64,000 nt of DNA from Rheinheimera sp. UJ63 (lineage in GTDB: Bacteria > Pseudomonadota > Gammaproteobacteria > Enterobacterales > Alteromonadaceae), in assembly GCF_021568285.1 (NCBI RefSeq), contig NZ_JAKGTQ010000002.1:682001-746000 (forward strand), read 5' to 3'. Both the position numbers and the translations under genes were made by a program. Numbering within the stretch: position 1 is the first letter of the stretch; every line of letters starts with the position of its first letter. The notes under the pieces are model-generated. The model was not told the origin of the DNA and ran no database searches. It was given only the letters and a program-made list of their open reading frames with translations. Shown one piece after another: positions 1 to 10,405 of the stretch.

Positions 1-1911
1 ACGCTGGAAAATAGCGCTAATGCTTTTATGATTGCCGATAACGATCTGAATATTATTTACGTTAATAAATCGGTGGTGTCATTATTAACCGATGCTGAGG
101 CCGATATTCGCAAAGAACTACCGCAGTTTTCTGTGAAAAATTTAGTGGGCACCAATATTGATAACTTTCATAAAAACCCCGCGCATCAGCGTAATATGTT
201 ATCGCGTTTATCACAAACCCATACTTCGCAAATTAAAATTGGTCGCCGCACCTTTAAATTGTTTTTAAGCCCGATCATCGATAATCAAAATCGTCACTTA
301 GGTACCTCAGTAGAATGGATTGATTTTACCCAAACGCTGATTAATGAGGTAAATGCTAAGCGTATGATGACTGCGCTGCATGGCACCACCACCAATATTA
401 TGATTGCCGATGCCGAACGTAAAATTATTTATATGAACACCTCGGTTGAAGCGATGTTGCGCCGGCAAGAAAGTGAATTACGTAAAGCCTTACCGCATTT
501 TGCTGTAGATAAAGTGATCGGCAGCTCTATTGATATCTTTCATAAAAACCCCGCTCACCAAATGAATTTACTGGATAAATTAACCGGCACGCATGAAGCA
601 CAAATTAAAGTTGGACGTTTGCATTTTAAATTAGTTGCTAATCCTATTTTTGATGGCGAAACGCGTTTAGGAACCAGCGTCGAATGGTTAGATCGTACAG
701 CCGAAGTTGAAGCGGAAATTGAAGTTTCGTCCTTAGTGGAAGCTGCAGGTAAAGGTAATTTTACTAAACGTATTGTTGTTGAAGGTAAAGAGGGCTTTAT
801 TTTAAGTTTAGCCGAGCGCTTAAATGCTTTGATGGAGGTGTCGGGTACCAGCTTACAAGAACTGGCGGACATGTTAAATGCATTAGCCGATGGTGATTTA
901 ACCAATCGTATCGAAACCGATTACAGTGGTACTTTCGGTGAGTTAAAAGACTTCTCTAACAGTACGGCTGAAAAACTTTCGCAGATGATCAGTGAGATTG
1001 CTGAAGCTGCCGATACGATTAAAACAGCCAGTGAAGAAATTGCTACCGGCAATGCTGACTTATCAAGCCGTACCGAAGAGCAGGCTGCCAGTTTAGAACA
1101 AACCGCATCCAGTATTGAACAGTTAAATAGTACGGTACGGTTAAACTCAGAAAACGCCAATCAAGCCAGTACCTTGGCTTCGAGTGCAACCAAGGTAGCC
1201 TCTGAAGGTGGCGATCTGATTGATCAAGTCACTAAAACCATGGCGCAAATCAAAGAATCGTCAGAGAAAATAGCCGATATTATCGGCGTGATTGATGGCA
1301 TTGCCTTTCAAACTAATATTTTGGCATTGAACGCGGCGGTAGAAGCCGCAAGAGCCGGCGAGCAAGGCCGAGGTTTTGCCGTGGTCGCCTCTGAGGTGAG
1401 AACCTTAGCGCAGCGTTCGGCCAATGCGGCCAAAGACATTAAAGGTTTAATATCAGACTCTGTCAGTAAAATTGCTAATGGTAATGCGCTGGTCGATAAA
1501 TCCGGTGCCACCATGAAAGAAATTGTGGTGTCGATCAAGCGGGTGAACGACATTATGTCAGAAATTGCTGCCGCATCAGCAGAGCAAGCTGCGGGAATTG
1601 ATGAAGTCAGTAAGGCCGTATCGCAAATGGATGAAGTAACACAGCAAAATGCCGCCTTAGTAGAAGAAGCTGCGGCAGCTGCTGAGAGCATGAGCTCACA
1701 AGCCTCGCAATTAAGCTTAAATGTGGCGTCATTTAAAATTTTAGGCGCGCCTGAGCCCAGAGCCATTGGTTTAACAGCAAAGGCGGCACCGAAAAAACAG
1801 CTGGCAGCACCTTTAAAAAAAGCGACTAAGTCGCCGGTAAAAGTGGCAAAACCGGAGCCGAAAGCGTTAAAAGCTAAGCCGTCGGATGAAGATGAATGGA
1901 ATGAATTTTAA
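1..1911 (+). CDS. Methyl-accepting chemotaxis protein with tandem PAS domains (5' end outside window)
   Basis: The reading frame is open from the first base, so the true start lies upstream and only the C-terminal part is seen. Two PAS-like units in tandem are near copies of each other: both carry FHKNPAHQ and end in a GTSVEW strand. A HAMP-like linker follows (region of [18 protein letters not shown]), then the long methyl-accepting coiled coil with the hairpin tip motif around [20 protein letters not shown]. The tail is Ala/Lys/Pro rich and ends EWNEF, which resembles the C-terminal NWETF tether that binds CheR and CheB in enteric receptors. The cheR start codon lies 2 bases after the stop codon, so receptor and adaptation enzymes are co-transcribed. 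No membrane segment is visible in the part present; PAS sensing (redox or ligand) is inferred from the family. Confidence 0.93.
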   Translation, partial: TLENSANAFMIADNDLNIIYVNKSVVSLLTDAEADIRKELPQFSVKNLVGTNIDNFHKNPAHQRNMLSRLSQTHTSQIKIGRRTFKLFLSPIIDNQNRHLGTSVEWIDFTQTLINEVNAKRMMTALHGTTTNIMIADAERKIIYMNTSVEAMLRRQESELRKALPHFAVDKVIGSSIDIFHKNPAHQMNLLDKLTGTHEAQIKVGRLHFKLVANPIFDGETRLGTSVEWLDRTAEVEAEIEVSSLVEAAGKGNFTKRIVVEGKEGFILSLAERLNALMEVSGTSLQELADMLNALADGDLTNRIETDYSGTFGELKDFSNSTAEKLSQMISEIAEAADTIKTASEEIATGNADLSSRTEEQAASLEQTASSIEQLNSTVRLNSENANQASTLASSATKVASEGGDLIDQVTKTMAQIKESSEKIADIIGVIDGIAFQTNILALNAAVEAARAGEQGRGFAVVASEVRTLAQRSANAAKDIKGLISDSVSKIANGNALVDKSGATMKEIVVSIKRVNDIMSEIAAASAEQAAGIDEVSKAVSQMDEVTQQNAALVEEAAAAAESMSSQASQLSLNVASFKILGAPEPRAIGLTAKAAPKKQLAAPLKKATKSPVKVAKPEPKALKAKPSDEDEWNEF

Positions 1912-1913
1912 CT

Positions 1914-2741
1914 ATGGTTAATGAGGCAAGGGAATTTAGTTTTGACGCGGCAGATTTTGAAGCTATTCGTCGCACCTTGTATCAGCTGGCCGGCATTAAG
2001 TTAAGCGACTCAAAACAACCCATGGTGTACAGCCGTTTGAGTCGCCGCTTACGGGCCTTAAAAATGGCCTCATTTCGCAGTTACTTGCGTTATTTAGCCG
2101 AGCATAAGGCCGAAACTGAAAACTTTATTAATGCCTTAACAACCAATTTAACAGCGTTTTTTCGTGAGCCGCATCATTTTGATATGTTAGAGCAGTACCT
2201 AAGACGGCACCCTGAAGTGAAAAACATTTGGTGTGCCGCCAGCAGTACCGGTGAAGAGCCTTATTCTATTGCTATGACAGTGGCAAAAGTGAAGCAACGA
2301 TTTAATACGGGGATAAGCATTATCGCCTCCGACATCGATAGTAAAGTGCTAGCTCAGGCCAAAACGGCTATTTACACCGAGGATAAAGTTGAGCGCGTGC
2401 CATTAGAGTACAAAAAGCAATTTTTTCAACGGGGCAGTGGCCGTAATGCGGGCTTAGTCAGGGTAGTACCCGAGCTAGCGAAAACGGTACTGTTTCGGCA
2501 AATTAATTTATTAGACAAACAATGGCCAGTACGAGGACCACTCGACATTATTTTTTGCCGTAATGTAATGATTTATTTTGATAAACCTACTCAAGAGCAG
2601 TTATTGGCTCGGATGATTTCGTTATTGTCACCCACTGGATTGTACTTTGCTGGGCATTCAGAAAATTTTAGTCATTTAAAGGATTTGGTGCATCCTGTGG
2701 GCAAAACCACCTATCGCGCTGCACAGGAAACCATGGCATGA
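1914..2741 (+). CDS. cheR: Chemotaxis protein methyltransferase CheR
   Basis: CheR transfers methyl groups from S-adenosylmethionine to glutamates of chemoreceptors. The 275-residue length is normal for the family. The N-terminal all-helical domain (FEAIRRTLYQLAGIKLSDSK) is followed by the SAM-binding domain with the motifs TTNLTAFFREPHHF, WCAASSTGEEPYSIAM and IFCRNVMIYFD, all typical of CheR. It starts 2 bases after the receptor gene and overlaps the next gene (cheD) by 4 bases, which indicates translational coupling in one operon. Confidence 0.96.
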   Translation: MVNEAREFSFDAADFEAIRRTLYQLAGIKLSDSKQPMVYSRLSRRLRALKMASFRSYLRYLAEHKAETENFINALTTNLTAFFREPHHFDMLEQYLRRHPEVKNIWCAASSTGEEPYSIAMTVAKVKQRFNTGISIIASDIDSKVLAQAKTAIYTEDKVERVPLEYKKQFFQRGSGRNAGLVRVVPELAKTVLFRQINLLDKQWPVRGPLDIIFCRNVMIYFDKPTQEQLLARMISLLSPTGLYFAGHSENFSHLKDLVHPVGKTTYRAAQETMA

Positions 2742-3355
2742 CGTCGCAACGCGAAGAATTAGTTGATGGCATTAACAGTTATTTTGACACGCAGTTTAAG
2801 CGCGAGGCGGTAAAAATACTGCCAGGTGAGTACTTTGCTACACGCAAAGATCCCGTGATTGTGACGGTATTAGGTTCTTGCGTGGCGGCATGCTTACGCG
2901 ATCCGGTGGCAAGAGTGTCGGGGATGAATCATTTTTTATTACCAACCGATACTAATATTAGCGCACAAGGTATCGCTGATTCAGCGCGTTATGGCAATTT
3001 TGCGATGGAGAAGTTAATTAACGAAATGTTGAAGCTAGGTGCGCAGCGTGAAAGGTTACAAGCCAAGGTGTTTGGTGGGGGCAATGTGCTAAAAGGTTTA
3101 ACCATCAATAATGTGGGGGAACGTAACGCCGAGTTTATTTTAGATTATCTGGCGATTGAAAATATCACGCTGTTAAATGCGGATTTACTCGATTGTTATC
3201 CACGCAAAGTTTACTTTTTCCCAGAAAGTGGCAAGGTTTCAGTTAGAAAGATTAAATCATTAAACAACACCACTATTTTGGATCGGGAAAGTTTATATCG
3301 CTCGAAGTTACGTGAAATTGTTAGAGCAGGTGATGTTGAGTTATTTGAGGAGTGA
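2738..3355 (+). CDS. cheD: Chemoreceptor glutamine deamidase CheD
   Basis: CheD deamidates glutamines of chemoreceptors and so creates methylation sites. The core holds the active-site Cys in VTVLGSCVAACLRDP and the conserved His in MNHFLLP, plus the KVFGGGNV motif; together these are diagnostic. The 205-residue length fits. The ATG overlaps the cheR stop (ATGA), and the gene ends at the start of cheB. An additional C-terminal stretch (YFFPESGKVSVRKIKS) is common in proteobacterial CheD. Confidence 0.95.
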   Translation: MTSQREELVDGINSYFDTQFKREAVKILPGEYFATRKDPVIVTVLGSCVAACLRDPVARVSGMNHFLLPTDTNISAQGIADSARYGNFAMEKLINEMLKLGAQRERLQAKVFGGGNVLKGLTINNVGERNAEFILDYLAIENITLLNADLLDCYPRKVYFFPESGKVSVRKIKSLNNTTILDRESLYRSKLREIVRAGDVELFEE

Positions 3356-3357
3356 GC

Positions 3358-4407
3358 ATGGCGATAAAAGTACTGATTGTCGATGATTCTGCGCTGATCA
3401 GGCAGTTACTTTCCGCTATTGTGCAAACCCAACCCGATATGGTGGTAGTGGGCGCGGCAGCGGATGCTTATGCGGCCAGAGATATGGTGAATCAATTTGC
3501 CCCGGATGTGATCACGCTAGATATTGAAATGCCGAAAATGGACGGCTTAACCTTTTTAGATAAATTAATGCGCGCCAGGCCAACACCGGTGCTCATGGTG
3601 TCAACGCTCACGCGAGAAGGCGCCGATGCCACCTTGCGGGCTATTGAGTTAGGTGCAATTGATTACATCGCTAAGCCTTCCGTCGGCATTGCCGAAGGCA
3701 TGCAGCAATACAGTGGCATGATTTTAGAAAAAATCAGAATGGTTGCTGCGGCTAAGGCTAAACAAACAAAAACACGCAGCGGCACAAGTAAACCGCAACA
3801 TCTGAGTTACAGCAGTACTGAAAAAATTATTGCCATAGGCGCCTCAACGGGCGGCACCGAAGCCATTAAAGAGGTGTTAATTGATTTACCCTCAAACTCG
3901 CCGGGTATTGTGATCACCCAACATATGCCGCCGGGATTTACCCGAACCTTTGCCGAACGTTTAAATAAACTGTGTCAAATCAATGTGAAAGAAGCTGTGA
4001 ATGGCGAACGTGTTTTGCCAGGGCATGCTTATATTGCTCCAGGCGATTTGCATATGTTAATTGAACGCAGCGGTGCTGATTACCGCATTAAACTTGATGA
4101 TGGTGAGCGGGTTACTGGTCATAAGCCTTCGGTTGATGTCATGTTTGGCTCGTTAGCGCGCAGCGCGGGGGCAAACGTGTTGGCGGTGATTTTGACCGGC
4201 ATGGGTAAAGATGGCGCCAAAGGGATGCTGTCATTATTTCAGCAAGGTGCCTTTACTGTGGCACAAGATGAAGCGAGTTGCGTGGTATTTGGCATGCCAG
4301 GTGAAGCGATAAAGGTTGGGGGTGTCAAAGTGATCAGCCCTTTAGCTGATGTCGCCGAGGTGGTGGTTAGCCAAATTCAACGTATGGGCAGTGGCAACCG
4401 TTTATAG
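3358..4407 (+). CDS. cheB: Chemotaxis response regulator protein-glutamate methylesterase CheB
   Basis: CheB removes methyl groups from receptors when phosphorylated by CheA. The N-terminal receiver domain has the acidic pair in IVDDSA and the phosphoacceptor Asp55 in ITLDIEMPKMDG. The C-terminal esterase domain has Ser163 in GASTGG, His189 in ITQHMPPGF and an Asp in LTGMGKDGAKGM. I prefer ATG 3358 because a GAGGAG ribosome site sits just upstream; a GTG at 3352 is in frame but lies inside that site. The gene lies directly after cheD with no gap. Confidence 0.95.
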   Translation: MAIKVLIVDDSALIRQLLSAIVQTQPDMVVVGAAADAYAARDMVNQFAPDVITLDIEMPKMDGLTFLDKLMRARPTPVLMVSTLTREGADATLRAIELGAIDYIAKPSVGIAEGMQQYSGMILEKIRMVAAAKAKQTKTRSGTSKPQHLSYSSTEKIIAIGASTGGTEAIKEVLIDLPSNSPGIVITQHMPPGFTRTFAERLNKLCQINVKEAVNGERVLPGHAYIAPGDLHMLIERSGADYRIKLDDGERVTGHKPSVDVMFGSLARSAGANVLAVILTGMGKDGAKGMLSLFQQGAFTVAQDEASCVVFGMPGEAIKVGGVKVISPLADVAEVVVSQIQRMGSGNRL

Positions 4408-4461
4408 CGCCACAGACACGCGCTGTTACCGTGTAATAATGTACAGCAAAAGGATTACACC

Positions 4462-5154
4462 ATGAAAGCAAAGCATTTGTTATTAACTGATGATGATTAT
4501 CAGTTTGGTATTGCCTTGCAGGCCTATTTAGACGCTTTGGGTTACCGTGTAACGTATTGTCAAAACGCGGCGGATACCTTAAGCATGCTCGATAATATTA
4601 AACCTGATCTTTTAGTGTTAGATCTGAGCTTACCCGATGAAGATGGCTTATGTTTATTACGAAAATTGCGTTACAGCCAACAATTACCGGTGATTATCAT
4701 CAGTGGTCGAACTGATATAGACGATAGGGTGGCCAGTTTAGAGTTAGGTGCAGACGATTATTTAGTTAAGCCGTTCTCGCCTCGTGAATTAAGTTTGCGC
4801 ATTGAGCGGCGTTTAGCACTGACTGCACAACATCAAAATCCGGTAAAAGCGACAGTTTTACAATTTGGTGATTGGCGTTTAGATATTGAAGCGCACGATT
4901 TACAGGATCAAGAGGGTAAAGTGCAACCGCTAACGCCGAGTGAGTTTCAGATCCTGAAGTTACTCGCCAGCAATCCGAACAAGGTGTATTCCAGGCAGCA
5001 ATTACTCGACAGTTGTTTAAAACTTGAAACGGCAGAGTCGGAGCGGGCGGTGGATATTAGTATCAGCCGGCTTCGTAAAAAAATTGAACAAGACAGTCGC
5101 ACGCCGAAGCTATTAATTACGGTGCGTAATTTTGGCTACAAGTTAGTGGTTTAA
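4462..5154 (+). CDS. OmpR-family two-component response regulator
   Basis: The receiver domain has DDDY near the N-terminus, phosphoacceptor Asp54 in LLVLDLSLPDEDG, and the conserved Thr/Ser and Lys in IIISGR and YLVKPF. The C-terminal winged helix (TPSEFQILKLLASNPNKVYSRQQLL, then ISRLRKKIEQD) is the OmpR/PhoB DNA-binding type. The 230-residue length is standard. It lies 55 bases after cheB with its own ribosome site (aaaggat). The sensor kinase follows 45 bases later, so the two probably form one signalling pair. Targets are unknown. Confidence 0.93.
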   Translation: MKAKHLLLTDDDYQFGIALQAYLDALGYRVTYCQNAADTLSMLDNIKPDLLVLDLSLPDEDGLCLLRKLRYSQQLPVIIISGRTDIDDRVASLELGADDYLVKPFSPRELSLRIERRLALTAQHQNPVKATVLQFGDWRLDIEAHDLQDQEGKVQPLTPSEFQILKLLASNPNKVYSRQQLLDSCLKLETAESERAVDISISRLRKKIEQDSRTPKLLITVRNFGYKLVV

Positions 5155-5199
5155 CTGGCAACACTACGCTGGAAGCGTACCCATTTTAAAGGGTTTATT

Positions 5200-8100
5200 A
5201 TGTTTAAACGCATTAGTTTGAAAGCCTATCTCTCTATTTTGTGGCTCAGTATCAGTGGCATAACCTTTTGTTTTATTGCGCTGACCATGATTTCAGTGAA
5301 CAACAGTTCATTACAACAAGTACAACAGAACTTACATGAAAATATGGCCAGTCAAATTCAACAAAAAATTGGTTTGATGCTACGCAATTCTGAATCGGTA
5401 CTCGAGTTTAACCAACAAGAAATTAAAGTGATCTTAGCCCAAGCCACTCGTTCTGACTTAACCGCATTAACTGAGCTTTTTTTCAATCAAATACAGTCTT
5501 TTGAATATATCGATGGCATTTTTTTTGGTACGCCAGACGGCCTGTTTACCGGTTACAGCAGAATAGGTATTGATGATATTCAATTAATGCAAGTTACACC
5601 GGATAGCAAGGGCGCTATAGAGTTTTACGATACGCACAACAGCGGCAAAATAAACAATCTGATGACGCGACGTAACGAGTTTATGACAACAAAGCGGCCT
5701 TGGTATTTAGATGCTTTAAACAGTGATAGCCCGGTGTGGGGCAAGATGTTTGTCTACCATGCTTACGATCGTTATGCTTTACCGTTAAGTACGAAGATTT
5801 ATGATAAAGAGCAGCAATTAGTGGGGGTGTTTGGTCTTAATTTGTTCGTCGATTTTATTGATGACATGTTAAAGCAATTATTATTGCATGCTAGTGATCG
5901 CGCCGTCATTATTGATTCTGCTGGGCATATTATTAGTCATTCTTCATTAACGGCGCTGCGCACCACTGAATTATCTTTTACTCAGGATAAATTTTTAAGT
6001 CGGGTTAATGAGGCTTACCAACAACACCACCAACAAGCGTTAAATCTGGCTAATCAGACTGATTATTTTACGATAGAGTACGATCAACAAGCCTATTCGA
6101 TTAGCATTAATACGATTAATATAAACGACGATTATCGCTGGATTGTTATTAATGCCTTTGATAACAGCGAGTATTTAGTGCCATTAAAAGCACAGCATCG
6201 TAAAGCGCTATTCGGTTTGGTTATCTTGTTTTTACTTTCCTCTGCACTCATTTTATTAACGATCCAGCGTTTAGCTAAAGCCTTTGCTCGAGTGAATAAC
6301 TATATTAGTCAGGTGGCCGTGCGCAATGAGCAGGGATTGCTGGCGCTGTCTATACCCAAAGTGATACCTCATTCTAGTTTGATTGAAATTAAAGTGATCG
6401 AACTTGCCTTTGCCAAGCTGACGCAACGTTTGGCGCAATCTTTACAGCAACAAAATACGGATATTGATGAAATTAATCGTTTGGCCAAAGTAGTCCAAAG
6501 CACCTCGGATATGGTGGTGCTGTGCAATAAAAATGGACAAATTGAATGGGTAAATGCCAGTTTTGAACGTTGTACCGGATATTCGTTATCCGCTTGTAAA
6601 GGCCAACATCCTGGTTTGTTGTTGCAGGGTGTTGATACGGATAAACAGGTCATTAAACAAATCTCCGCTGCGTTACATGCCAAGGATGTATATAGAGGCC
6701 GCTTAGTCAATTATACCGCCGATAACAAACCTTATTGGGTAGAATTAACCATTCATCCGCTGCTGGATGCGCAAGGGAATATTAAAGAATACTTTTCATT
6801 ACAACGTGATATTACCCAGCAAGTTAATTTTGAAAACGAATTAAGTATCTGGAAGCAAATCTTTCATAGCGCGCGTTGGGGCATTGCCATTTCGCGTGGT
6901 GAAACCGGCATTATTGGCGAGCATAATCCGCATTTTGCTTATATGTTGGGCTATAAAATTGGCGAGCTGAAAGGCCATGTGCTTAAAAATATTTATAGCG
7001 AGGAAGAGCATGAGAAAATACCACGTTTTATTAAACGTGTGGCACTAGAGGGCTTTGTATCCTTTGAATCCGTTATGGTTAAAAAAGACGGCACGCATAT
7101 CCCGGTTATCGTCAACGTCTCCCAAGTTAATAACAAAGAGGGTAGCGAATGTTTTCGTGTAGCCAATATTCAAGATTTGACCGAGATCCGCGCTTTAGAA
7201 AAACAGTTACGTGAATCGAATAAACTTGAAGCGCTAGGTGCGTTAACCCGTGGCGTAGTGCATGATTTTAATAATATTTTGGCAGCATCCATTGTTAATG
7301 CAGATATGTGCCAACTATTACTGGAGAAGTCGGGCATTAAAACGGATCCCAAAGTACATGACGCTTTAGATAATATTGTGGCGGCCTCTGAACGTGCTGC
7401 AGAATTAATCAACCAGATCTTGTTATTCTCACGTAATGAGCAGGAAGAAAAAAGTACGGTATCACTGATCAAGGTACTTAAAGGCGTAGAAACACTCATT
7501 TCAGCTAATCTTGCCAGTAATATCGAGTTATCCATCAGTAATCATTCCGGTGATGGTATGTTGAATTTGCGCGGTAATCGCTCGCAGTTACATCAGCTGT
7601 TTATCAATTTACTCAGTAATAGCATTGATGCGATTAAACATGGCGGTAAAGCGAAAGGTCATTTAAATATCAAGCTGTACATTGTTGATCACACCGATTT
7701 CTTTGCCCTGTCGAGCTTCGACTTTTGGGTGAAAATAAGGGTTACCGATGATGGCTGTGGCATCAGTAAAACTGTTATGGATAATATGTTTGAACCGCTA
7801 TTTACGACTAAGGCCGAAGGTAAGGGTACGGGGCTTGGGCTGTCATTAGTACAAAATATTGTGAGTAATCATCAAGGTTTTGTGCGCTGTGAATCTGAAG
7901 TCGGTGTGGGTTCAGAGTTTACTGTTTATTTACCTTACGAGCGTTTTAATCAGTTAAATAATGACGCGCCTGCGACTACCGATCGAGAAAACCATCAAAG
8001 CCGGACGGGGTTAACGGTGTTAGTGGACGATAATGCGGATTTTCTGATCACGCTTGGTCAGTTATTAGAGCGCCAGCAAATTGATAATAAAGGCTTTACC

Positions 8101-8409
8101 TCGCCTTCGATTGCTTTGGCCTTTTTTAAACGACATGCCGCTGATATTTCATTAGCCTTTATTGATTACAGCATGCCCGAAATGAATGGTATCGATTTAG
8201 CCAATGAGTTGCGTTTACACAATGCAAATAGTTTTATTGTGCTGGTTTCTGGTAGTTATCCTGAACAGCTATCTGAAGCGATGGATCAAGGCATTATAAA
8301 TAGCTTTATTATGAAACCATTATCCTTTAATCGGGTATTAAATGCGGTAGAAGAAAGCCTGAGTTGGAAGCAAAAGCAGGCCGACATGCCGCAACAACCG
8401 AAAACCTAG
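5200..8409 (+). CDS. Hybrid sensor histidine kinase with periplasmic Cache-like sensor, PAS domains and C-terminal receiver
   Basis: A large membrane kinase of 1069 residues. An N-terminal membrane segment (about 10-30) and a second one (about 340-356) enclose a periplasmic region with dCache-type features (RPWYLDAL, GVFGLNLFVDFIDDML). Two PAS/PAC units follow (about 430-540 and 555-665; the first has TGYSLSACKGQHPG). The dimerisation helix has the phosphoacceptor His688 in VVHDFNN. The HATPase has NLLSNSIDA, DDGCGIS and GTGLGLSLVQNIV. A receiver domain at about 937-1050 has LVDDNAD and phosphoacceptor Asp989 in FIDYSMPEMNG. It is likely the partner of the OmpR-type regulator just upstream; the attached receiver may act as a phosphate sink or relay. 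The signal sensed cannot be told from the sequence. Confidence 0.92.
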   Translation: MFKRISLKAYLSILWLSISGITFCFIALTMISVNNSSLQQVQQNLHENMASQIQQKIGLMLRNSESVLEFNQQEIKVILAQATRSDLTALTELFFNQIQSFEYIDGIFFGTPDGLFTGYSRIGIDDIQLMQVTPDSKGAIEFYDTHNSGKINNLMTRRNEFMTTKRPWYLDALNSDSPVWGKMFVYHAYDRYALPLSTKIYDKEQQLVGVFGLNLFVDFIDDMLKQLLLHASDRAVIIDSAGHIISHSSLTALRTTELSFTQDKFLSRVNEAYQQHHQQALNLANQTDYFTIEYDQQAYSISINTININDDYRWIVINAFDNSEYLVPLKAQHRKALFGLVILFLLSSALILLTIQRLAKAFARVNNYISQVAVRNEQGLLALSIPKVIPHSSLIEIKVIELAFAKLTQRLAQSLQQQNTDIDEINRLAKVVQSTSDMVVLCNKNGQIEWVNASFERCTGYSLSACKGQHPGLLLQGVDTDKQVIKQISAALHAKDVYRGRLVNYTADNKPYWVELTIHPLLDAQGNIKEYFSLQRDITQQVNFENELSIWKQIFHSARWGIAISRGETGIIGEHNPHFAYMLGYKIGELKGHVLKNIYSEEEHEKIPRFIKRVALEGFVSFESVMVKKDGTHIPVIVNVSQVNNKEGSECFRVANIQDLTEIRALEKQLRESNKLEALGALTRGVVHDFNNILAASIVNADMCQLLLEKSGIKTDPKVHDALDNIVAASERAAELINQILLFSRNEQEEKSTVSLIKVLKGVETLISANLASNIELSISNHSGDGMLNLRGNRSQLHQLFINLLSNSIDAIKHGGKAKGHLNIKLYIVDHTDFFALSSFDFWVKIRVTDDGCGISKTVMDNMFEPLFTTKAEGKGTGLGLSLVQNIVSNHQGFVRCESEVGVGSEFTVYLPYERFNQLNNDAPATTDRENHQSRTGLTVLVDDNADFLITLGQLLERQQIDNKGFTSPSIALAFFKRHAADISLAFIDYSMPEMNGIDLANELRLHNANSFIVLVSGSYPEQLSEAMDQGIINSFIMKPLSFNRVLNAVEESLSWKQKQADMPQQPKT

Positions 8410-8748
8410 CTCTGGTACTTTTCGTTAAATTTAAGGGGGCTTAGCGAAAGTGTAGGCTGATCACACCGACTTACCCTAAGCCTGACCGATAAGGAGAGCG
8501 GCGCTTTTATTGGTTTAACGCTGCTGTTGTTGCGCGGTATTTTCTTTAAATTTAACGCGCAAACTGCCTTTGCTTCATCCTGCAACTTCAGTCTCTCTTA
8601 AGTAAGCTGCTCTAAGCTGCGCGGTATTCGGTGCTCAGCAGCTGCCCGATGCTGTGTTTTACCACAACGGCTAGGTGTTAGCTGAGCCATCAGCTTAGCT
8701 CGGTGTTTCAGCGCCGAAAAACATGGCAAGGTTTTAAGAGGGGTCAAT
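8410..8748. other. Intergenic region, 339 bp, upstream of the EptA-type gene
   Basis: No convincing gene is seen. The palindrome TTAAATTTAA occurs twice (8425-8434 and 8546-8555) in similar context, possibly regulatory. A clear PmrA-type box was looked for and not found. A purine-rich ribosome site (aagagggg) stands just before the downstream ATG. Confidence 0.4.
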
Positions 8749-10398
8749 ATGGCTGAAGCGGCATTAACGATAAATCATACAACCTTTAGTTTACGGGCAC
8801 TACAACATGCCTGGCATCCGTTATGGTTTGCCGTATTAATGGCCATGGGCATGACCTTCATGTTAAACGCGCCTTTTTTATCCGCATTACAAGCCAAGGT
8901 GCCAGGCCAATATGTGTTACAAGCATTTTTACTTAGTATGTTGCTGTTACTTAATTTGTTGTTATTGGTTTTGTTGAGTGTTAATCGATTACAAAAGCCT
9001 ATTTCAATCGCTCTGTTTGCTTTAGGGGCCATCAGTCTTTACTTTATCGATAATTTTGGCATCGTTATCGATAAAGCCATGTTACAAAATGCTATCGAAA
9101 CCGATGCAGCCGAAGCACAAGGGATCTTGTCATTAAACCTGTACTGGCAGGTGATCACTATTATGTTGTTTCCGCTTCTGGCCAGCGCCTTGATTAAAAT
9201 ACGGCGATTGCCCCGTATGCAATGGCTTAAGCATTGGCTGCTGTGTTTAGTGTTAATGATGTTGGCTTTAAGCAGTATCGTGGTGGTGGAATATGCACAG
9301 CTCGCGCCTTTTTTTCGCAATAACCGTGAAGTTAAACATATGGCATTACCGTTAAGTACGGTGTCTGCTGCGGTATCCATGGGAAATACTTTGCTGCAAC
9401 AACAATTTCCAACAGAGTTTACTTTGCTTGGGCAAGATGCGGTGCGCGTGCCTTATGCTGGGCCAAGCAAACCGCGGTTAATTATCATGGTGTTAGGCGA
9501 AACCGCCCGAGCTGATCATTTTCAATTAAACGGTTATCAGCGCGCCACTAACCCTAAATTAAGTCAATTACCGGTATTTAGTTTTCAGCAAGTGAGCTCT
9601 TGCGGCACAGCAACGGCACATTCGGTACCCTGTATGTTTTCGAATATGGGCAGACAACACTATGACGAACGCATAGCTAAAAACAGCAGTAATGTGTTGG
9701 ATATTTTGCAGCGCAGTGGCGTAGCGGTAACGTGGTTGGATAATAATTCAGGCTGTAAAGGGGTATGTGATCGGGTGGCCACTGAATGGTTATTTCAACA
9801 GCAGCAGACACAATGGTGTCACGATGGTCAATGCCTCGACCGCATTTTAGTACCTGCCGTGGAAGCACAACTGGCGCAGCATATCACCGCTGATCGGTTG
9901 ATTGTCTTACATCAGCTGGGGAGCCATGGCCCAGAGTATTTTAAGCGAAGTGCTGAGCAAGATAAGCATTTTTTACCCGAATGTGGCGATAAGCAATTAC
10001 AACTGTGCGATCCCAGCAGCATAATCAATGCTTACGATAACAGCATTGTTGCCACAGACCAGTTATTAGCCGACTTGATTGACCGCTTACAACAACAAAC
10101 CGCTTATCAAACGGCGCTGTTTTATGTGTCAGATCATGGTGAGTCTTTAGGTGAGAGCGGCGTCTATTTACATGGGTTACCCTATTTTATGGCGCCCGAC
10201 GCACAAACACATGTGCCACTGATTTGGTGGATGTCGCCCGATTATGCAACTGCGCATACACTTACCGCAAATTGTTTGCGGGATAAAGAAACCGAGCCTT
10301 ACAGTCACGATAATGTATTTCATAGCTTGCTGGGTATGTTTAATGTGCAAACTGCGGTGTATCAGCGCGATAAAGATATGTTTCAAGGCTGTGTGTAA
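8749..10398 (+). CDS. eptA: Phosphoethanolamine transferase of the EptA/MCR family
   Basis: This inner-membrane enzyme family moves phosphoethanolamine from phosphatidylethanolamine to lipid A or core sugars on the periplasmic side, which lowers surface charge. Several hydrophobic segments fill about residues 27-175. The periplasmic sulfatase-fold domain carries the Zn and nucleophile motifs: GETARADHFQLNGYQRATNP, CGTATAHSVPCMFS (catalytic Thr287 or Thr289), a His/Glu-containing LHQLGSHGPEYFKR, and YVSDHGESLGE. Paired cysteines in the second half match the disulfide-rich family fold. The 549-residue length is normal. It follows a two-component system by 339 bp; control by that system is possible but not shown. 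EptA and the paralogous core-modifying enzymes cannot be separated without a tree. Confidence 0.92.
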   Translation: MAEAALTINHTTFSLRALQHAWHPLWFAVLMAMGMTFMLNAPFLSALQAKVPGQYVLQAFLLSMLLLLNLLLLVLLSVNRLQKPISIALFALGAISLYFIDNFGIVIDKAMLQNAIETDAAEAQGILSLNLYWQVITIMLFPLLASALIKIRRLPRMQWLKHWLLCLVLMMLALSSIVVVEYAQLAPFFRNNREVKHMALPLSTVSAAVSMGNTLLQQQFPTEFTLLGQDAVRVPYAGPSKPRLIIMVLGETARADHFQLNGYQRATNPKLSQLPVFSFQQVSSCGTATAHSVPCMFSNMGRQHYDERIAKNSSNVLDILQRSGVAVTWLDNNSGCKGVCDRVATEWLFQQQQTQWCHDGQCLDRILVPAVEAQLAQHITADRLIVLHQLGSHGPEYFKRSAEQDKHFLPECGDKQLQLCDPSSIINAYDNSIVATDQLLADLIDRLQQQTAYQTALFYVSDHGESLGESGVYLHGLPYFMAPDAQTHVPLIWWMSPDYATAHTLTANCLRDKETEPYSHDNVFHSLLGMFNVQTAVYQRDKDMFQGCV

Positions 10399-10405
10399 AT
10401 CAACG

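Noticed and set aside
8410-8748. PmrA box before the EptA-type gene
   Set aside because: Only partial CTTAAG halves without the right spacing were found.
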